Part shown: positions 20,805-31,317 of the stretch, piece after piece
Numbering within the stretch: position 1 is the first letter of the stretch
Layout: every line of letters begins with the position of its first letter
Assembly (NCBI GenBank): GCA_019055375.1
Contig: JAHQIW010000070.1
Location: 184,113 to 248,112 of the forward strand
Direction of reading: 5' to 3'
Source: Parelaphostrongylus tenuis
Taxonomy: Eukaryota > Nematoda > Chromadorea > Rhabditida > Metastrongylidae
Length of the DNA stretch: 64,000 nucleotides
The notes under the pieces: generated by a model
Told to the model about the DNA's origin: nothing
The model's input: the letters and a program-made list of their open reading frames with translations, nothing else
Databases searched by the model: none
Made by a program: the position numbers and the translations under genes

Positions 20805-20970
20805 CTCTTACGAGATCCATAGACCGAACCCTCTGCGTGTGTAAACTCCACGCGTCTTGCATGTAAGAATAGTACTCAGGGATTAGAAGTCGTTGTTGGG
20901 CAGAATACGCTGGGAGATATAGACGTAGAGGGTTTACGTCATGGTCCCGTAAGAATTAATGACTAGCCAG
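20805..20970. repeat. Fold-back repeat family P (copy C)
   Basis: It carries CCGAACCCTCTGCGTGTG, GCGTCTTGCATGTAAGAATAG and, in reverse, GACGTAGAGGGTTTACG, in the same order as copy B at 766–910. It is more diverged. Confidence 0.6.
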
Positions 20971-21184
20971 TGATATCCTGCACGTGCTTCTACATCGAGT
21001 GTATGTGTTCAGAGATTTGGTGAGGTCGATATACAGGAAGGATATCTTCGCCCCACATTTCTGAATACGTACACTCTACTACATTGCTGCTCCCCTCTAC
21101 TCCTAGTCTTCTCTATAATTTCACTACTACTTTTGCACTTTCCTTTGTTGATACGTCTTCATGGTGCTTTTTCACTGTGCAGAT

Positions 21185-21395
21185 TCCAGTACTTCTAACA
21201 TTTCATCCTTTTTCCGTTTCTTCTTGAACTTCCTAGAATACTTGTTAAACTCGTCTCCTTGGAATCTCGAGGACAGCCCAGCTGTGGCGTCCCATAAGGC
21301 GAACGATATCGACTGCGGCAGTGTTTGAAACATCGGTTCGCCCCTTGCGCGCCACGAAGAGCATCACAACCACTCGACCACGGGCACCCTTTACT
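21185..21395 (-). repeat. Dispersed family 3 copy
   Basis: The - strand order is GCCCGTGGTCGAGTGGTTG, TGATGCTC, a CCGATG…ACACTGCC variant of the core and AAGAAGAAACGG near the end. A second partial copy (the end part only) lies at 21770–21835. Confidence 0.6.
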
Positions 21396-21680
21396 ACAAC
21401 TACTACTCACTACACACTATTCACCAATCGCTACTCACAAATCCCACTACCCACTTCCTACTACTCACTACTCTCTACCCACTAACCGCCAACTACTACC
21501 CACTACCCACTAACTACTACTTACTACCCACTACCCACTAACTACTACCTACTACCCACTACCCACTTCCTACGACTCGCTACCCACTATCCACTACCCA
21601 TTGCTCGCTACTCTCTATTAATCACCACCTAAAACCCACTACACGCTACCCATTAACCACTACCCACTCTCCTCTACTCT
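21396..21680. repeat. CACTACCYACTA minisatellite
   Basis: About 285 bp of degenerate tandem copies of words such as CTACTACCCACTACCCACTA. All C/A/T on this strand with very little G. It starts directly at the end of the family-3 repeat. Confidence 0.85.
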
Positions 21681-21839
21681 TAATCCTCTCTATAATTTCA
21701 CTACTACTTTTGCACTTTACTGTTGATCCTCTGTCTTACTGTCTTCATGATGCTTTTTTCACAGGGCGGATTCCAGTACTTCTAAGATTCCATCATTTTT
21801 CCGTTTCTTCTTAAACTTCCTAGAATCCTTTCATTATTA

Positions 21840-21925
21840 TTTGAGCCAACTTGTCATGTGGTCTGGTAAGAGCTCTTGTACAGCCCGATACACGTGCTTC
21901 GTCCTTACAGACTCTCAGTCGGGCA
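21840..21925 (+). repeat. Fragment of fold-back family F
   Basis: The words TTTGAGCCAAC, TGTCATGTGGTC and AGCCCGATACACGTGCTTCG match the left arm of the complete fold-back element at 27786–28105. Confidence 0.6.
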
Positions 21926-21975
21926 CAGTCCGTCGTCTTTTGATATTTTCATAGTCATTCTCTCGGGAGCTCTGC

Positions 21976-22243
21976 TCCCTTACAGAGAGTTATCGAAGAC
22001 GAACATTTTACACTCTATGTCAAGCGAAATTTTCCCCTTACACAGAGCGTTTGCGCACTCGATTGCTCTTTGGCTGGTATATTTATCATATTATACCTTT
22101 ATTTCGAGTGCTTTATTGAGACCATGCTCAAATTTCAATAGCCAACCAAAGAGCAATCGAGTTCGCAAACGCTCTGTGTTAGGTGAAAAATTTGCTTGAC
22201 ATAGAGTGTAAACGTTCGTCTTTGATAACTCTCTGTAAGGGAG
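21976..22243. repeat. Fold-back (hairpin) element with 102-bp arms
   Basis: Left arm 21976–22077 (starting CTCCCTTACAGAGAGTTATC) is nearly the exact complement of the right arm 22142–22243 around a 64-bp loop. It carries no ORF. An (AT)n tract follows at 22255–22293. Confidence 0.85.
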
Positions 22244-22252
22244 AGGAACAAA

Positions 22253-22254
<2 letters not shown>

Positions 22255-22293
<39 letters not shown>
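22255..22293. repeat. (AT)n microsatellite
   Basis: About 39 bp of alternating A and T. Confidence 0.95.
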
Positions 22294-22295
<2 letters not shown>

Positions 22296-22679
22296 CAATG
22301 TTTGTGAGCCACTACGATTATTATATTATCTATGCTGCACTTCTACACTGCATTGTTGTTTTGCATCACTATTATTCAATAAATACTATTATTAACATCT
22401 CGGAACTGCTCAAAGGAAAAGAACTACTGTTCATAGTCTTAACCGCAAATGAGCTGAGGTACTAGATATTTTTTAACAACGCATTTAAAAAGAAAAAAAA
22501 GCCACGACAAACTCGAACTAATTGTGGACTTTATGGAGAAAGAAGATAGAAAAGATTGTGCTGGAAATTTGATGCTAATCGTTTTGTTTAATTGAGCGAG
22601 TGCAGTTGACTGAATGGTTTTTATAATTTACACTTAAGTTATTTTACTTATCATGAACGGAAGTGGGTTTGTTCTGATT

Positions 22680-23640
22680 AGGAGGGAGCAAATAAAACCC
22701 GATCTCCTCGGTGGGGAGCATTTTTTCATAGAGTGTTAGGGACTATTCGAAAGCTGAGACTTGAGATTACAGCCCAACGTCTTCGCTTTTCACAACACCC
22801 CTTCAGAACGCTGTAACATTCAAAATAAAATCATGTCTTGTGAAATTACATGTTTTTTCTATCATCTCCCTTATATTTCGCTGAACGATACTTCCTGCTT
22901 GAAGTACTAGTACTCAAACTATACCGCAAGCTTCAAAAATATCAAAAATGTGTTTGCTTTTCGAAAAGCTTACGCGATCTTTTGATATCTTCTGGTCTTT
23001 TGATTTGTGCTTCGAATCTCGCCAGACAAAACTCTTTCATTAGACTATTAGTAGTCATCTGATGGGTAGTGTTTTCTGATTCTTGCAGTGTGCTAAACTT
23101 CTGAAAATATGGTTTAGCAGGGAAAATAAGATCGAGTTTTACATTTTTGCAAGGTTGTTCACCGGCTACTCGACAAAGCGAAGGCCGTGTCAGGGGACGT
23201 GAGAAGCGCGAGGTGGGGCGATCGATATATTGTTATTCAATTAAAAATTTTTCCTCCACTTTGGAAGAAAATTCAAAACGATCGCCTAAGATACTACGGA
23301 ATTTTTCTACTCAGTGATATGTTTTTCGACTTCCACCGTCTTAAACTGACGAAAGGCGAGTGTGAAACATGATCATTGATTTGGATGCTACAGCTTATAC
23401 AAGGGTGTATTGAAAAATTGGCGACGTGTGGCTGCAGCCTGAAATCTCAGCTTTCGAATGGTTATCAATGCTCATATGAAAGTATATTATGGTCGAAATT
23501 TCATTGAAAATCAGAGAATTGAAGGATGAGGGAAGTATCATTCGAGACTTCCCACTAACAAAATCATCAAGTTGATTAGAGACGTGTCAAGCAATTTTTG
23601 AACAATTTTTAGCCTGCACAAGAGATTTTATTCCAATGAT
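22680..23640. repeat. Degenerate satellite, family S
   Basis: Recurring phrases at irregular 140–190-bp spacing: CGAAAGCTGAGACTTGAGATTAC, CACAACACCCCTTCAGAACGCTGTAAC, AAAATAAAATC and GGAAAATAAGATCGAG. The same phrases recur at 31.9–33.8, 51.4–52.3 and 53.2–54.1 kb. No gene is seen. Confidence 0.5.
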
Positions 23641-23679
23641 GGCTGGGTAAAAAGGCAAAAGGGCGAAGGTTTTGGTATT

Positions 23680-23950
23680 GATCAATCTCTGAACAATGCA
23701 CCATGCATTTGACTTCATCAAGCACTGTTGAAATAATTGAATGCTCATTTGGCTTCCACAATGACTCGTGCTGGCCTACCGATGATGTATCTAGTCAGTG
23801 TTACTATCCTCCCAGACAAGTCGTGCCAACTCACCGACCTCGCAGAAATGGAAGACGGTGAGCCCTGAGCGGTGGACCGAACCATCGACCATTAACTATT
23901 GATCAGGTGTGTCACAAAGCACCGTTAACCACCACACGCGCTTAACCTGA
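23680..23950 (+). repeat. SINE-like family 2 copy
   Basis: Carries TTGATCAATCTCTGAACAATGC, ATTTGACTTCATCAAGCA, CTACCGATGATGTAT and CTCCCAGACAAGTC, then a tRNA-like end with TAACCACCACACGCGC. A - strand fragment of the same family lies just downstream (about 24035–24065, CCAGACTTGTTTAG). Confidence 0.65.
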
Positions 23951-24356
23951 GAGCAGTGATAATGATGCCATTTATCACGAACACGTGCTTGTTCGACCTC
24001 GCTTCAAGCTCACTGAGCTTTCTATCCTTGCAGGGCCAGGAAGCTGGTGCCAGACTTGTTTAGAGAGAGATCATTTGCTGCAGTCTACGATATTCGGGAC
24101 TTCACGACATAATTGCCAAATGAATATGTCGAGTAAAGTCAACAGAAATCTTGGTGATGCTTATTGCACTTTTTTTTATCGAAGTGAGATTTCCCAACAT
24201 AATAAGGATCCTGAAGGCCTGCGGTGCATTGTACTTATGATGACTCCATATATAATTACAAGAATGAGTAAGTCGTTCGAAGATTCTATTCGTTAAAGTT
24301 TTCCAAAACAGGAAATCATTCTAGCAAGGTGTGTTTAGATAATTCTCACTCCTATT

Positions 24357-24475
24357 TTACGAGAAAAGTATTGTTGAGTGTTGTTTCGAGCGCCGTGACC
24401 ATAATTTAGAAAAATTTGTTTTAATGGACGATTCTACGTTCAATGGTGCCAATGAATTTGATCTGCTAAGCGTTT
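24357..24475 (-). CDS. Candidate terminal exon of the unidentified - strand gene
   Basis: After an ATTGATCGTTCAG acceptor the - strand frame reads TLSRSNSLAPLNVESSIKTN then FSKLWSRRSKQHSTILFS and stops. Ser/Arg-rich and protein-like. Its entry phase (1) does not directly fit the phase-0 exit of the exon at 25564, so another exon would have to lie between, or it belongs elsewhere. Confidence 0.35.
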
Positions 24476-24550
24476 CTGAACGATCAATTGCAGTCAGTCT
24501 AATAATATGGTGACATGTTTTTGATATTATGGTTTTCAGCCTTTCCGAGG

Positions 24551-25476
24551 AATCTGATAACATGATAACATGTTTGAGCCTGTTATGAAGTTGCTATGGC
24601 ACTTATATACTACTAGACAGCTGCTATTTCGCCTTTGCAGGTTCCTCAGTAGCACGGTGCCTTTCAATCCAGCCGATCCTTTAGGGATATACCCTTTACG
24701 TATGAAGGACTCGACGCCGAATAACTGATCACCGCAAGACATGTGACAAAATCCTTTGACATTGTAGTGACAACAGTCGAGCCCTTGTGGGTGGTAGAAT
24801 GAATCATAGCCTTACTCTGGACAATTCATGAAGACCTCGCTCAAAACAATGATAATCTGATGACATGACAACATATTTGAGCCTGCTATGAGGTCTGGTA
24901 TGACACTTATACAGTCCTAAACAGGTCTGTTTCGCCTTCTCAGGCTCATCAGTAGCACGGTGTCGTTTGCTTTAGCCAATATCTTGCAGGGATATACCTC
25001 TGCTTATGAAGGAATAGATGCCAAATTATTTGAATCACCACAAGTCGAGTGACAAAATTCTCCGACATTGCAGTGACCACAGTCGAGCGATTATGGCTGG
25101 TAAAATTAATCATAACTTTGATATCGACTGTCAGCCATCAAGAAGGCTCAAAACATCAAATTATCACATTATTATTGTTTTTGAGCGAGGTCCACATAAA
25201 CATCGAAAGTAAAGGTGTGATTTATTCTACCACCCATAGTCGCTCGACTGTGGTCACTCCAATGTCGAGGGATTTTGTCACTCGAAATGCGGTGATTTAA
25301 ATGACTCGACGTCGATTCCTCTATATTTAGAATATGTCCCACTGCAAAGGATCGGCTGAACCGAAAGACATCGTAGTACTGATGAGCCTGCAAAGGCGAA
25401 ACAGGGTTGTCTAGTACTGTAAAAGTGCCATACCAGATCTCATATCAGGCCCAAAAATATTATCATATTGTCTGAT
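24551..25476. repeat. Three ~310-bp repeat units: two direct, one inverted
   Basis: Unit 1 (24551–24852) and unit 2 (24854–25165) are in the same orientation. Unit 3 (about 25176–25476) is inverted, so units 2 and 3 form a palindrome centred near 25170. Shared words: ACATG–TTTGAGCCTG–TATGA, TTTCGCCTT–CAGG, TCAGTAGCACGGTG, GTGACAAAAT and CAGTCGAGC. Confidence 0.8.
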
Positions 25477-25563
25477 TGATATGTTTTTGAGCAAGGGTCA
25501 TATAAACAATTAAGGGTAAAGGTGCAATTACAATTAGCGAAAACAGTGACGATAAATCCTTAC

Positions 25564-26750
25564 CTCACGAAGAGTTGCCATAGTTTCAGTGAACGCTTCG
25601 TGTAGAATCTTCTGTGTGATTTCATCGGCAAGTTGTTCTTCAACCGAAACGAGCATCGTACTCAATCGACGACCTTGGAATAGTCGGCTTAGCGTGATTT
25701 ATGATTTAATGGCCCGTATATTTACATTTTGAGTAGTTTCTCTACAGAAAATAACTTTTATAGAAAAAATGAAACCTCAAAGGTTGCAAATCAGATCCAC
25801 TGTAATTGTAGATTAGATACCTTAGTGTTAATTAAAGGATGATAGAATATGTAAGAACTAAACTATCATATAATAAAAAGGAGCGCTCAGAAGATGTAAC
25901 TTCGCTTTCATAAGGAAGTAGGCTATTAGAATATTTAGTAGCTTATGTAGTAGCATTACGCTGGACTAATGAATCATATACCAACCTAACATGGGACTCC
26001 ATCGATTCAGTCCAGAAATAAGCGAATGTTTGGCGCATGGCAAATATTTTGGAGCGCCCGGTGGCGGCGCCATAAAACTCACAGGTTTTATCAGTGAAGA
26101 CCATAACAACGGTCGTATTGTTAGAAACTAAAGTAACATCATCACCGTCATTCATTTCATTTCCTACGTTTTCAATGATATCGTTCATCTTAAAGTAGAA
26201 CTCTTACTGAATTGCGCGATATCTCGACACCTCCATTCCTAGAAAACTTTCACGTACGTAGTTCGCCTTCAAATTTTGTCAACGCTGGACACTATACTTA
26301 ATCGCTTTTCTGCATTGAAAGTGTCATCCACGGAGGTGATCAGTTCATATATGTTTTGATTGAGGACAGAAGATATGTATGTTTCTCCTCATTGACATAT
26401 ATAACGCCAATCGAGCCTGGTTTGTTCAAATTTTCGAGGAATGCTAGGGTGTTCCCAGCTCTTCGACATATGACACGGCAGGCTCTCAAAGTCGCGATCT
26501 AGTCAATCGTTTCAGTGACTTTGTCATGCAACTTACAAACCTAATATCAATTATGTTCAAGTCAGTTATAAGCTCAATGTTTTTGTTGAAGAAGAGTGAT
26601 CTAATGAGTAGCGCTCTCTTGTAGAGGCTTAGAGAATGTTGACATATAATAGTACGCTACAGCTTTGCCTACCTTGCTCACAATAGAGCTAAACCAAGAG
26701 GTGGAGCACGAAGCGGGCTTCTCGTCATTGATAGTAATTGGAATTGATGC
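25564..26750 (-). CDS. Unidentified gene, three phase-consistent exons
   Basis: Exon a (26673–26750, phase 0 to 0) encodes ASIPITINDEKPASCSTSWF followed by SSIVSK. Exon b (25986–26188, phase 0 to 2) includes VVMVFTDKTCEFYGAATGR and MRQTFAYFWTE. Exon c (25564–25687, phase 2 to 0) includes RLFQGRRLSTMLVSVEEQLA and DEITQKILHEAFTETMATLR. All three have AG/GT borders: TTTACAG, ACTTTAAG and CGCTAAG acceptors, and GTAGGC, GTTGGT and GTAAGG donors. The segment is about 135 residues, a short beta-like stretch then long helices. I do not recognise the family. It lies downstream of the TRM9-like gene on the same strand. Confidence 0.6.
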
Positions 26751-27191
26751 CTGTAAACTGATTATTCTTTCAATTGTCGACATCACTCATAGAGTTGTGA
26801 TAAATCGCACATTTATTTTTTACATGCGTAACTTAGAAATTTAGTTTCTCCTTTCTAGTTCCTAGTCAGCCGTTACGTTTCGTTTACAGATTATGCTGCC
26901 GACACTTGTGCTTTGAAGAAGAGCAACGGCTAAGCGCATTGCAATTGGGCTTGTTTTATAAAACGTCAGCGCTAAATGACATCAGTCTTTTTTGACTCGA
27001 AATCCTGGATAAAGATGTCGAACACTGCAGGTTGTGTCATTCTTGTGATTGCAAAGACTCGCAACTGTAGATCACAGTTCACCACTCGGAGACCATGAAA
27101 AGCGAACAACTATAGCACATACGGTAGCTCTATGGGTAAAAAAGCGAAAAAAACTAGTCAAACAAATATAATTTACATTACAGATAGATTA

Positions 27192-27289
27192 TTCCTCTTG
27201 GACAAAAAAAAGTCAGTAGTGGTTGGTATTACTCTTTGGGTTCCATGGTTGGGATTCTTCCTCTTGGACAAAAAAAAGTCAGTAGTGGT
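27192..27289 (+). repeat. Short direct repeat with 66-bp period
   Basis: TTCCTCTTGGACAAAAAAAA followed by GTCAGTAGTGGT occurs twice, starting at 27192 and 27258. The period is a multiple of three and the + frame (27132–27341) stays open through both. Nothing else supports coding. Confidence 0.7.
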
Positions 27290-27439
27290 GATACGCAATG
27301 TCCAACATGCATCGAGTACGATGAATGTGGTGCGAGAATAATGGCAACTAGCTTCGAGCACCTATGCATGACAGCTTACACTAGATAATAGGAGCTGATA
27401 GAATCTACTGATAGAATACTAATAGTATCCCAATAATAC

Positions 27440-27720
27440 TGGGTGATGTGAAAACTAGTGGGTTGGGACTCGAACCAACATTTCATCCTATCCGGAAGAG
27501 CGTGCTCTAATCCATTCCACTACCGACGTCTGTTATGCCACCACTTACGCTATAACGTATCAATATGTCAGCAACCAACCGTCAACGGTTTGGTCTGGTA
27601 GTCGATATCGACACTGAACCCAGTTACGCTGGACAGATATTAAGTATATATGTCAAAGCGAGAATTCCTTTTATTTAACAGCTTTACAGCGGTGGTATAA
27701 TGTTACAAAGCTGTCCAGAA
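27440..27720 (-). repeat. tRNA-derived SINE-like unit with spacer and hairpin tail
   Basis: The - strand tRNA-like part is at about 27465–27535 (complement of ATTAGAGCACGCTCTTCCGG). It is followed by the GTCAACGGTTTGGTCTGGTAG and ACACTGAACCCAG spacer words, and the AGCTTTACAGCGGTGGTATA hairpin at 27683–27702. Confidence 0.65.
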
Positions 27721-27785
27721 ATACCTTTCGTTCCAAGTGTTCTTTCAAGACCACGCTCAAATTTCAACATATCCCATAATTACTA

Positions 27786-28105
27786 TTTGAGCCAACATGT
27801 CATTTGGTCCTTTATAGGGCAAACTTATAGAGCCCGATACACGTTCGACCTTGGCAGTCTCATAAGTTGGGCGGTACCCTTCGTTAATCGAGTGTACAAC
27901 ACTGCCCATTCAGTGATAATTTCACTTAATGGACGGCGTAAAATGTTCGTCGTGGCCTACTCTTAGTATAGCGGACTGAGCGCCCCGAGAAGATCAGCAA
28001 AACTTGAAGGGTACCGCTAGACTGTTGAGACTATCAAGGTCGAAACACGTCTATCGGGCTCTATAAGTTTGCCCTGTAACTCACCACATGACATGTTGGC
28101 TTGAA
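27786..28105. repeat. Fold-back element, family F
   Basis: Left arm 27786–27883 and right arm about 28006–28105 are near-complements, with TTGAGCCAACATGTCAT at one end and ATGACATGTTGGCTTGAA at the other. The interior is about 120 bp and encodes nothing recognisable. It is sandwiched between two tRNA-like units. Confidence 0.8.
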
Positions 28106-28149
28106 TAAAAATTGTGAGATATCCACCTTTGTTGGATAATATGCAGAAC

Positions 28150-28375
28150 TCCCGCGTCAGGCGGGGCTTGAACCCGCAATTCACCCTGTCCGAGGGCGCG
28201 CGCTCTAACCCGTTGCACTACCTACGCCTGCTTTGTCATCGCTCTTTCTATGTTACAACGCCCCCGGGTAGGGTAAAATGAGGATTTGAGTCCCGTTTGG
28301 CTCAAAATTTTTTCAAATTATCCAACATCATTGTACATTTGTGACATCATACAACCGCTAAAGCAGTTGAACAAA
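28150..28375 (-). repeat. tRNA-derived SINE-like unit with hairpin tail
   Basis: The - strand unit at 28155–28230 has the complement of GGTTCAAGCCC as B box. ACATCATACAACCGCTAAAG and CAGTTGAAC form the tail hairpin at 28342–28372. Confidence 0.65.
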
Positions 28376-28544
28376 GAGGATCTTTGTCTTGAACTGTTAG
28401 AATCACACATTCTTTACTGCAGCTAAAAGTTTTTCTGTTCAACTATGATGTAATGTTAATTTTCTTTCTCGTTCTTGGATTATAGATAAACCAGTTTCAC
28501 TGTTTTTTTTAAATACATGTATAATTATATTTTGAAAAATTCTC

Positions 28545-28740
28545 AAATTCCTAAAGTGTGTTATCCTTTTCTCGATGTTCATTCGTTCTTCGTCCTTCAA
28601 ACATTTCGCGCCTTGTTTCGACCGCTGCTTGTGGATTTCGTCTTCCTCACGAAGGTAGCTGGTCGAGGCGATTATCCTTACCACCTTGAACAAAACCGGG
28701 CTTCTTACGCAATTGCAAGGGAACGCTGAGGAAGATGATC
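28545..28740 (-). repeat. Dispersed family 3 fragment plus flank
   Basis: Contains the words CGTCCTTCAAACATTTCGCG, CGACCGCTGCTTGTGGATTTC and GTCTTCCTCACGAAGG. They are close to 47510–47575 (TTCGCACATTTCGCGTG, CTGCTAGCGGATTTCGTC). Open frames on both strands come from this repeat. Confidence 0.5.
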
Positions 28741-28799
28741 GAAGTAGGGCATTTCTTCCTGATGACCTGCATGACTGACCACCCCGCTATTCCCCAAAT

Positions 28800-28870
28800 A
28801 TATATGCGCAAAAGCATTCACATATATATACATATATACACATATACATGCATATATATATATATATATA
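28800..28870. repeat. Compound (TA)n/(CATATA)n microsatellite
   Basis: ATATATACATATATACAC-type tract ending in pure (TA)n. Confidence 0.9.
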
Positions 28871-29619
28871 ATTTTGTGCTTGTTAATGGTACGTTTTTTT
28901 GTTTAAGAGATTTTCCTACAATAGCTACAGTATAAATAGCATGAAAAGACCTCAATGAAATTACCTGTATAACTCGTTGTTCTTTCGTTGAGTTTTTATG
29001 AAACTTAATTTTTGGAAGTCGACCTGTAATAGAAATAAATCCGGTATTGATGAAGTAATAAGATAAATCTTTACGATTGCTGTCAGTCAACGTTGAAAGT
29101 TTTTTACGATTTGACGCGAATAAGTACTACAAGTGTGGGTAAGTAAATGTCTATCAACTAGAAAGAAAGCACATAAATGTGATAAGAAAAAAAAAACGAG
29201 TTCAACTTGAAATCATTCAATCAAAACTCAAACAAAGAAGAAAGAAGCTGCATTTTCTGAACAGTTATCGTTCCTTGATATGACGTAAAGTAAATTAAAT
29301 CACACCCAACCAGCACCTTATTCTCCGCTTATTTTTTGAAGCAGGTATAAGGCAGTGGTTACAGTGTCGTGCGATACGCAGAGTACTTGTTTAAACCCAT
29401 CATCCGGAATAGCCACGCTTCCCATCCTTCTGATATGAAAGCTGATATCTAACTTATTCGATAGAGCAAAAAAAGAGCTTAGTTAACACATTGACAATGA
29501 TCTGAGTTGTTATTAACTCAAACCGCATGCCGCGTTTACAGCGGCGCGGGCCGGGGAGTCTTTATTATCACGCCTTGTAATGGAAATATGGGAATTCACT
29601 TGGTGATATGAGGTACTGA

Positions 29620-29865
29620 GGGATATCATCGCGATTAAATAATGAAATATAGCAGAGGAGACTTTTGAAAAAAGTTTCATGGTTAAGAGAATGCCCATGT
29701 ATCGAAAAATCGTCTGTGTTTCAACGGAAATGCATTTCCAGTTGTTATATAACTTCTTTTCTTTCTTTTTCGCCCATGTTTTTGTAGTGATTTGATAGCT
29801 TGAAAAATGTCTATTCTTCCACTAAGTTTGCCCTGTGAAATGACTTTTATAACTGAAGATGACAT
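29620..29865. repeat. Repeat shared with 37970–38080
   Basis: The stretch TTTTTGTAGTGATTTGATAGC…AAATGTC…ACTAAG and GTGAAATGAC in 29780–29850 recurs with small changes at 37990–38080. The - strand ORF here is a by-product. Confidence 0.5.
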
Positions 29866-29915
29866 ATAGATATTCAGGAAGAGTTCGGAAAACCATCTTT
29901 TAGTGAGTATCTCAC

Positions 29916-29995
29916 TTTTCCTTCGAGATTCAAGGCTTTAGGAGAAATCATTGCCGAATTGTTTCTGCTACCAGATAGCTTTATCGATGTCTCTT
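29916..29995 (-). CDS. Candidate exon, possibly of the unidentified - strand gene
   Basis: The - strand frame reads ETSIKLSGSRNNSAMISPKA then LNLEGK between an AATATGATAG acceptor and a GTGAGA donor. It leaves in phase 0, which would fit exon a at 26750. The + strand is open across the same bases, so the strand call is uncertain. Confidence 0.3.
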
Positions 29996-30679
29996 CTATC
30001 ATATTTAACCATTTACTGACGACAAAACTCTCCTTGATGACGATAAAAATCCACATTTCATTAGAGAAACACAGCGCCATTGTAGCCGCTGCGTGTCGTG
30101 CAGGATTTCAACGTCTTTGTCAACGTGTTGAAATCTCAGTAGGCCTATGCAAGTTATTGTATAGTTTAACTATGCATTCATTCACCTTTACAATGCTATA
30201 AATGGACGTCAATACACGGCGAATCCTCAAAACTTTAGTCAAAGAGGAAAAAACGTGACCTATCCCCTGCTTTTTTTCTGGTATTTCGGATAGTCGCTTT
30301 TTTTGTCAATTTAAGCCTTTGAGATGTTATGAGATGGCAACCTTATTGGTAGGCTACGTCTCAGCGTATTCTCGCACTCCTCATCTGTACCAAGTGCCCT
30401 ACGGCTGACCCCTACTATTAGGGATCACCTGATATTGCGTTGTAGATTGATTTTCGATGGCTTACGGCTGTTATCAAGCATGTACCAATACCTTCCAATA
30501 GACTGTCTTGAGATCTCGCTTAAAAACTCTATATAGTCTAACAGAACGTCATTTGTCATCATCACTGTACTCAACAGTGAAAGCTGAGGGCGTCATACGG
30601 TAACCCTATATTTCAAGCATGAATAGCACAGTATACGGTGGCTACGCTGACTCAATTGTCAGGTAACATAAATTTTCGA

Positions 30680-31065
30680 TGATGGAAATCGATACCGAGT
30701 TCATTCGCGTGTCTTTTATTGCTTGGACCTAAACCAAACATGTTTGATATACAGAATGGATGCTTAAAAACCTTTAAGAAGCGCTCGGAGTTGATAAATA
30801 CCTGAATAATGCGCCATAAGTTTGACTTCATCAAGCATCGTGTGAAGTGAATGTATACGCATGGTCCATACAATAACTTGCGGTGACTTACCGATGTATC
30901 CAATGAGTATTTTTATCCTCTTGGGCAAGTATGGTATAAAAATTTCCCGACACTGGTGGAATAGAGGGCTTGCTGAACCCTGGGATCGTGATATAACTAG
31001 AGACCGCGTGGAAGTACAGGACGCCTGTAGGCATTGCGCTCTACGCGTGCTAGCTCACCGAGTTA
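30680..31065 (+). repeat. SINE-like family 2 copy
   Basis: Contains AGTTGATAAATACCTGAATA, ATGCGCCATAAGTTTGACTT, ATCAAGCATCGTGTGA, CGGTGACTTACCGATGTATC and CTCTTGGGCAAGT in family order. The open frame 30861–31169 lies inside this repeat. Confidence 0.65.
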
Positions 31066-31317
31066 GGATAAGAAAAGTGGATAAAGAACGTTCGCTATTC
31101 TGTGAAAGCTTTCCATCATTGTTTGCTTCTCATGAATTCGATGAGCTAAACACATTTCAATTTGAATAAAGATTCCAGCGTCTGGACAAATAAATTTTCT
31201 GCCGAGGTTTGAAAGCTCAGGACTAGGTTAAATTGAAAAAAGGAAAACAGTGGGAAGTACGAATAAGAACGATACACGAATGTGCACAAACGAAGTCAAT
31301 GGTAGATCGGTACAAAC

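Noticed and set aside
21325..21513. + strand ORF rich in Thr/His/Tyr/Pro
   Set aside because: Translation of the CACTAC minisatellite.
25943..26188. Possible mitochondrial, Golgi or FAM114-like identity for the FTDKTCEFYG exon
   Set aside because: No block matched well enough from memory, so it is left unnamed.
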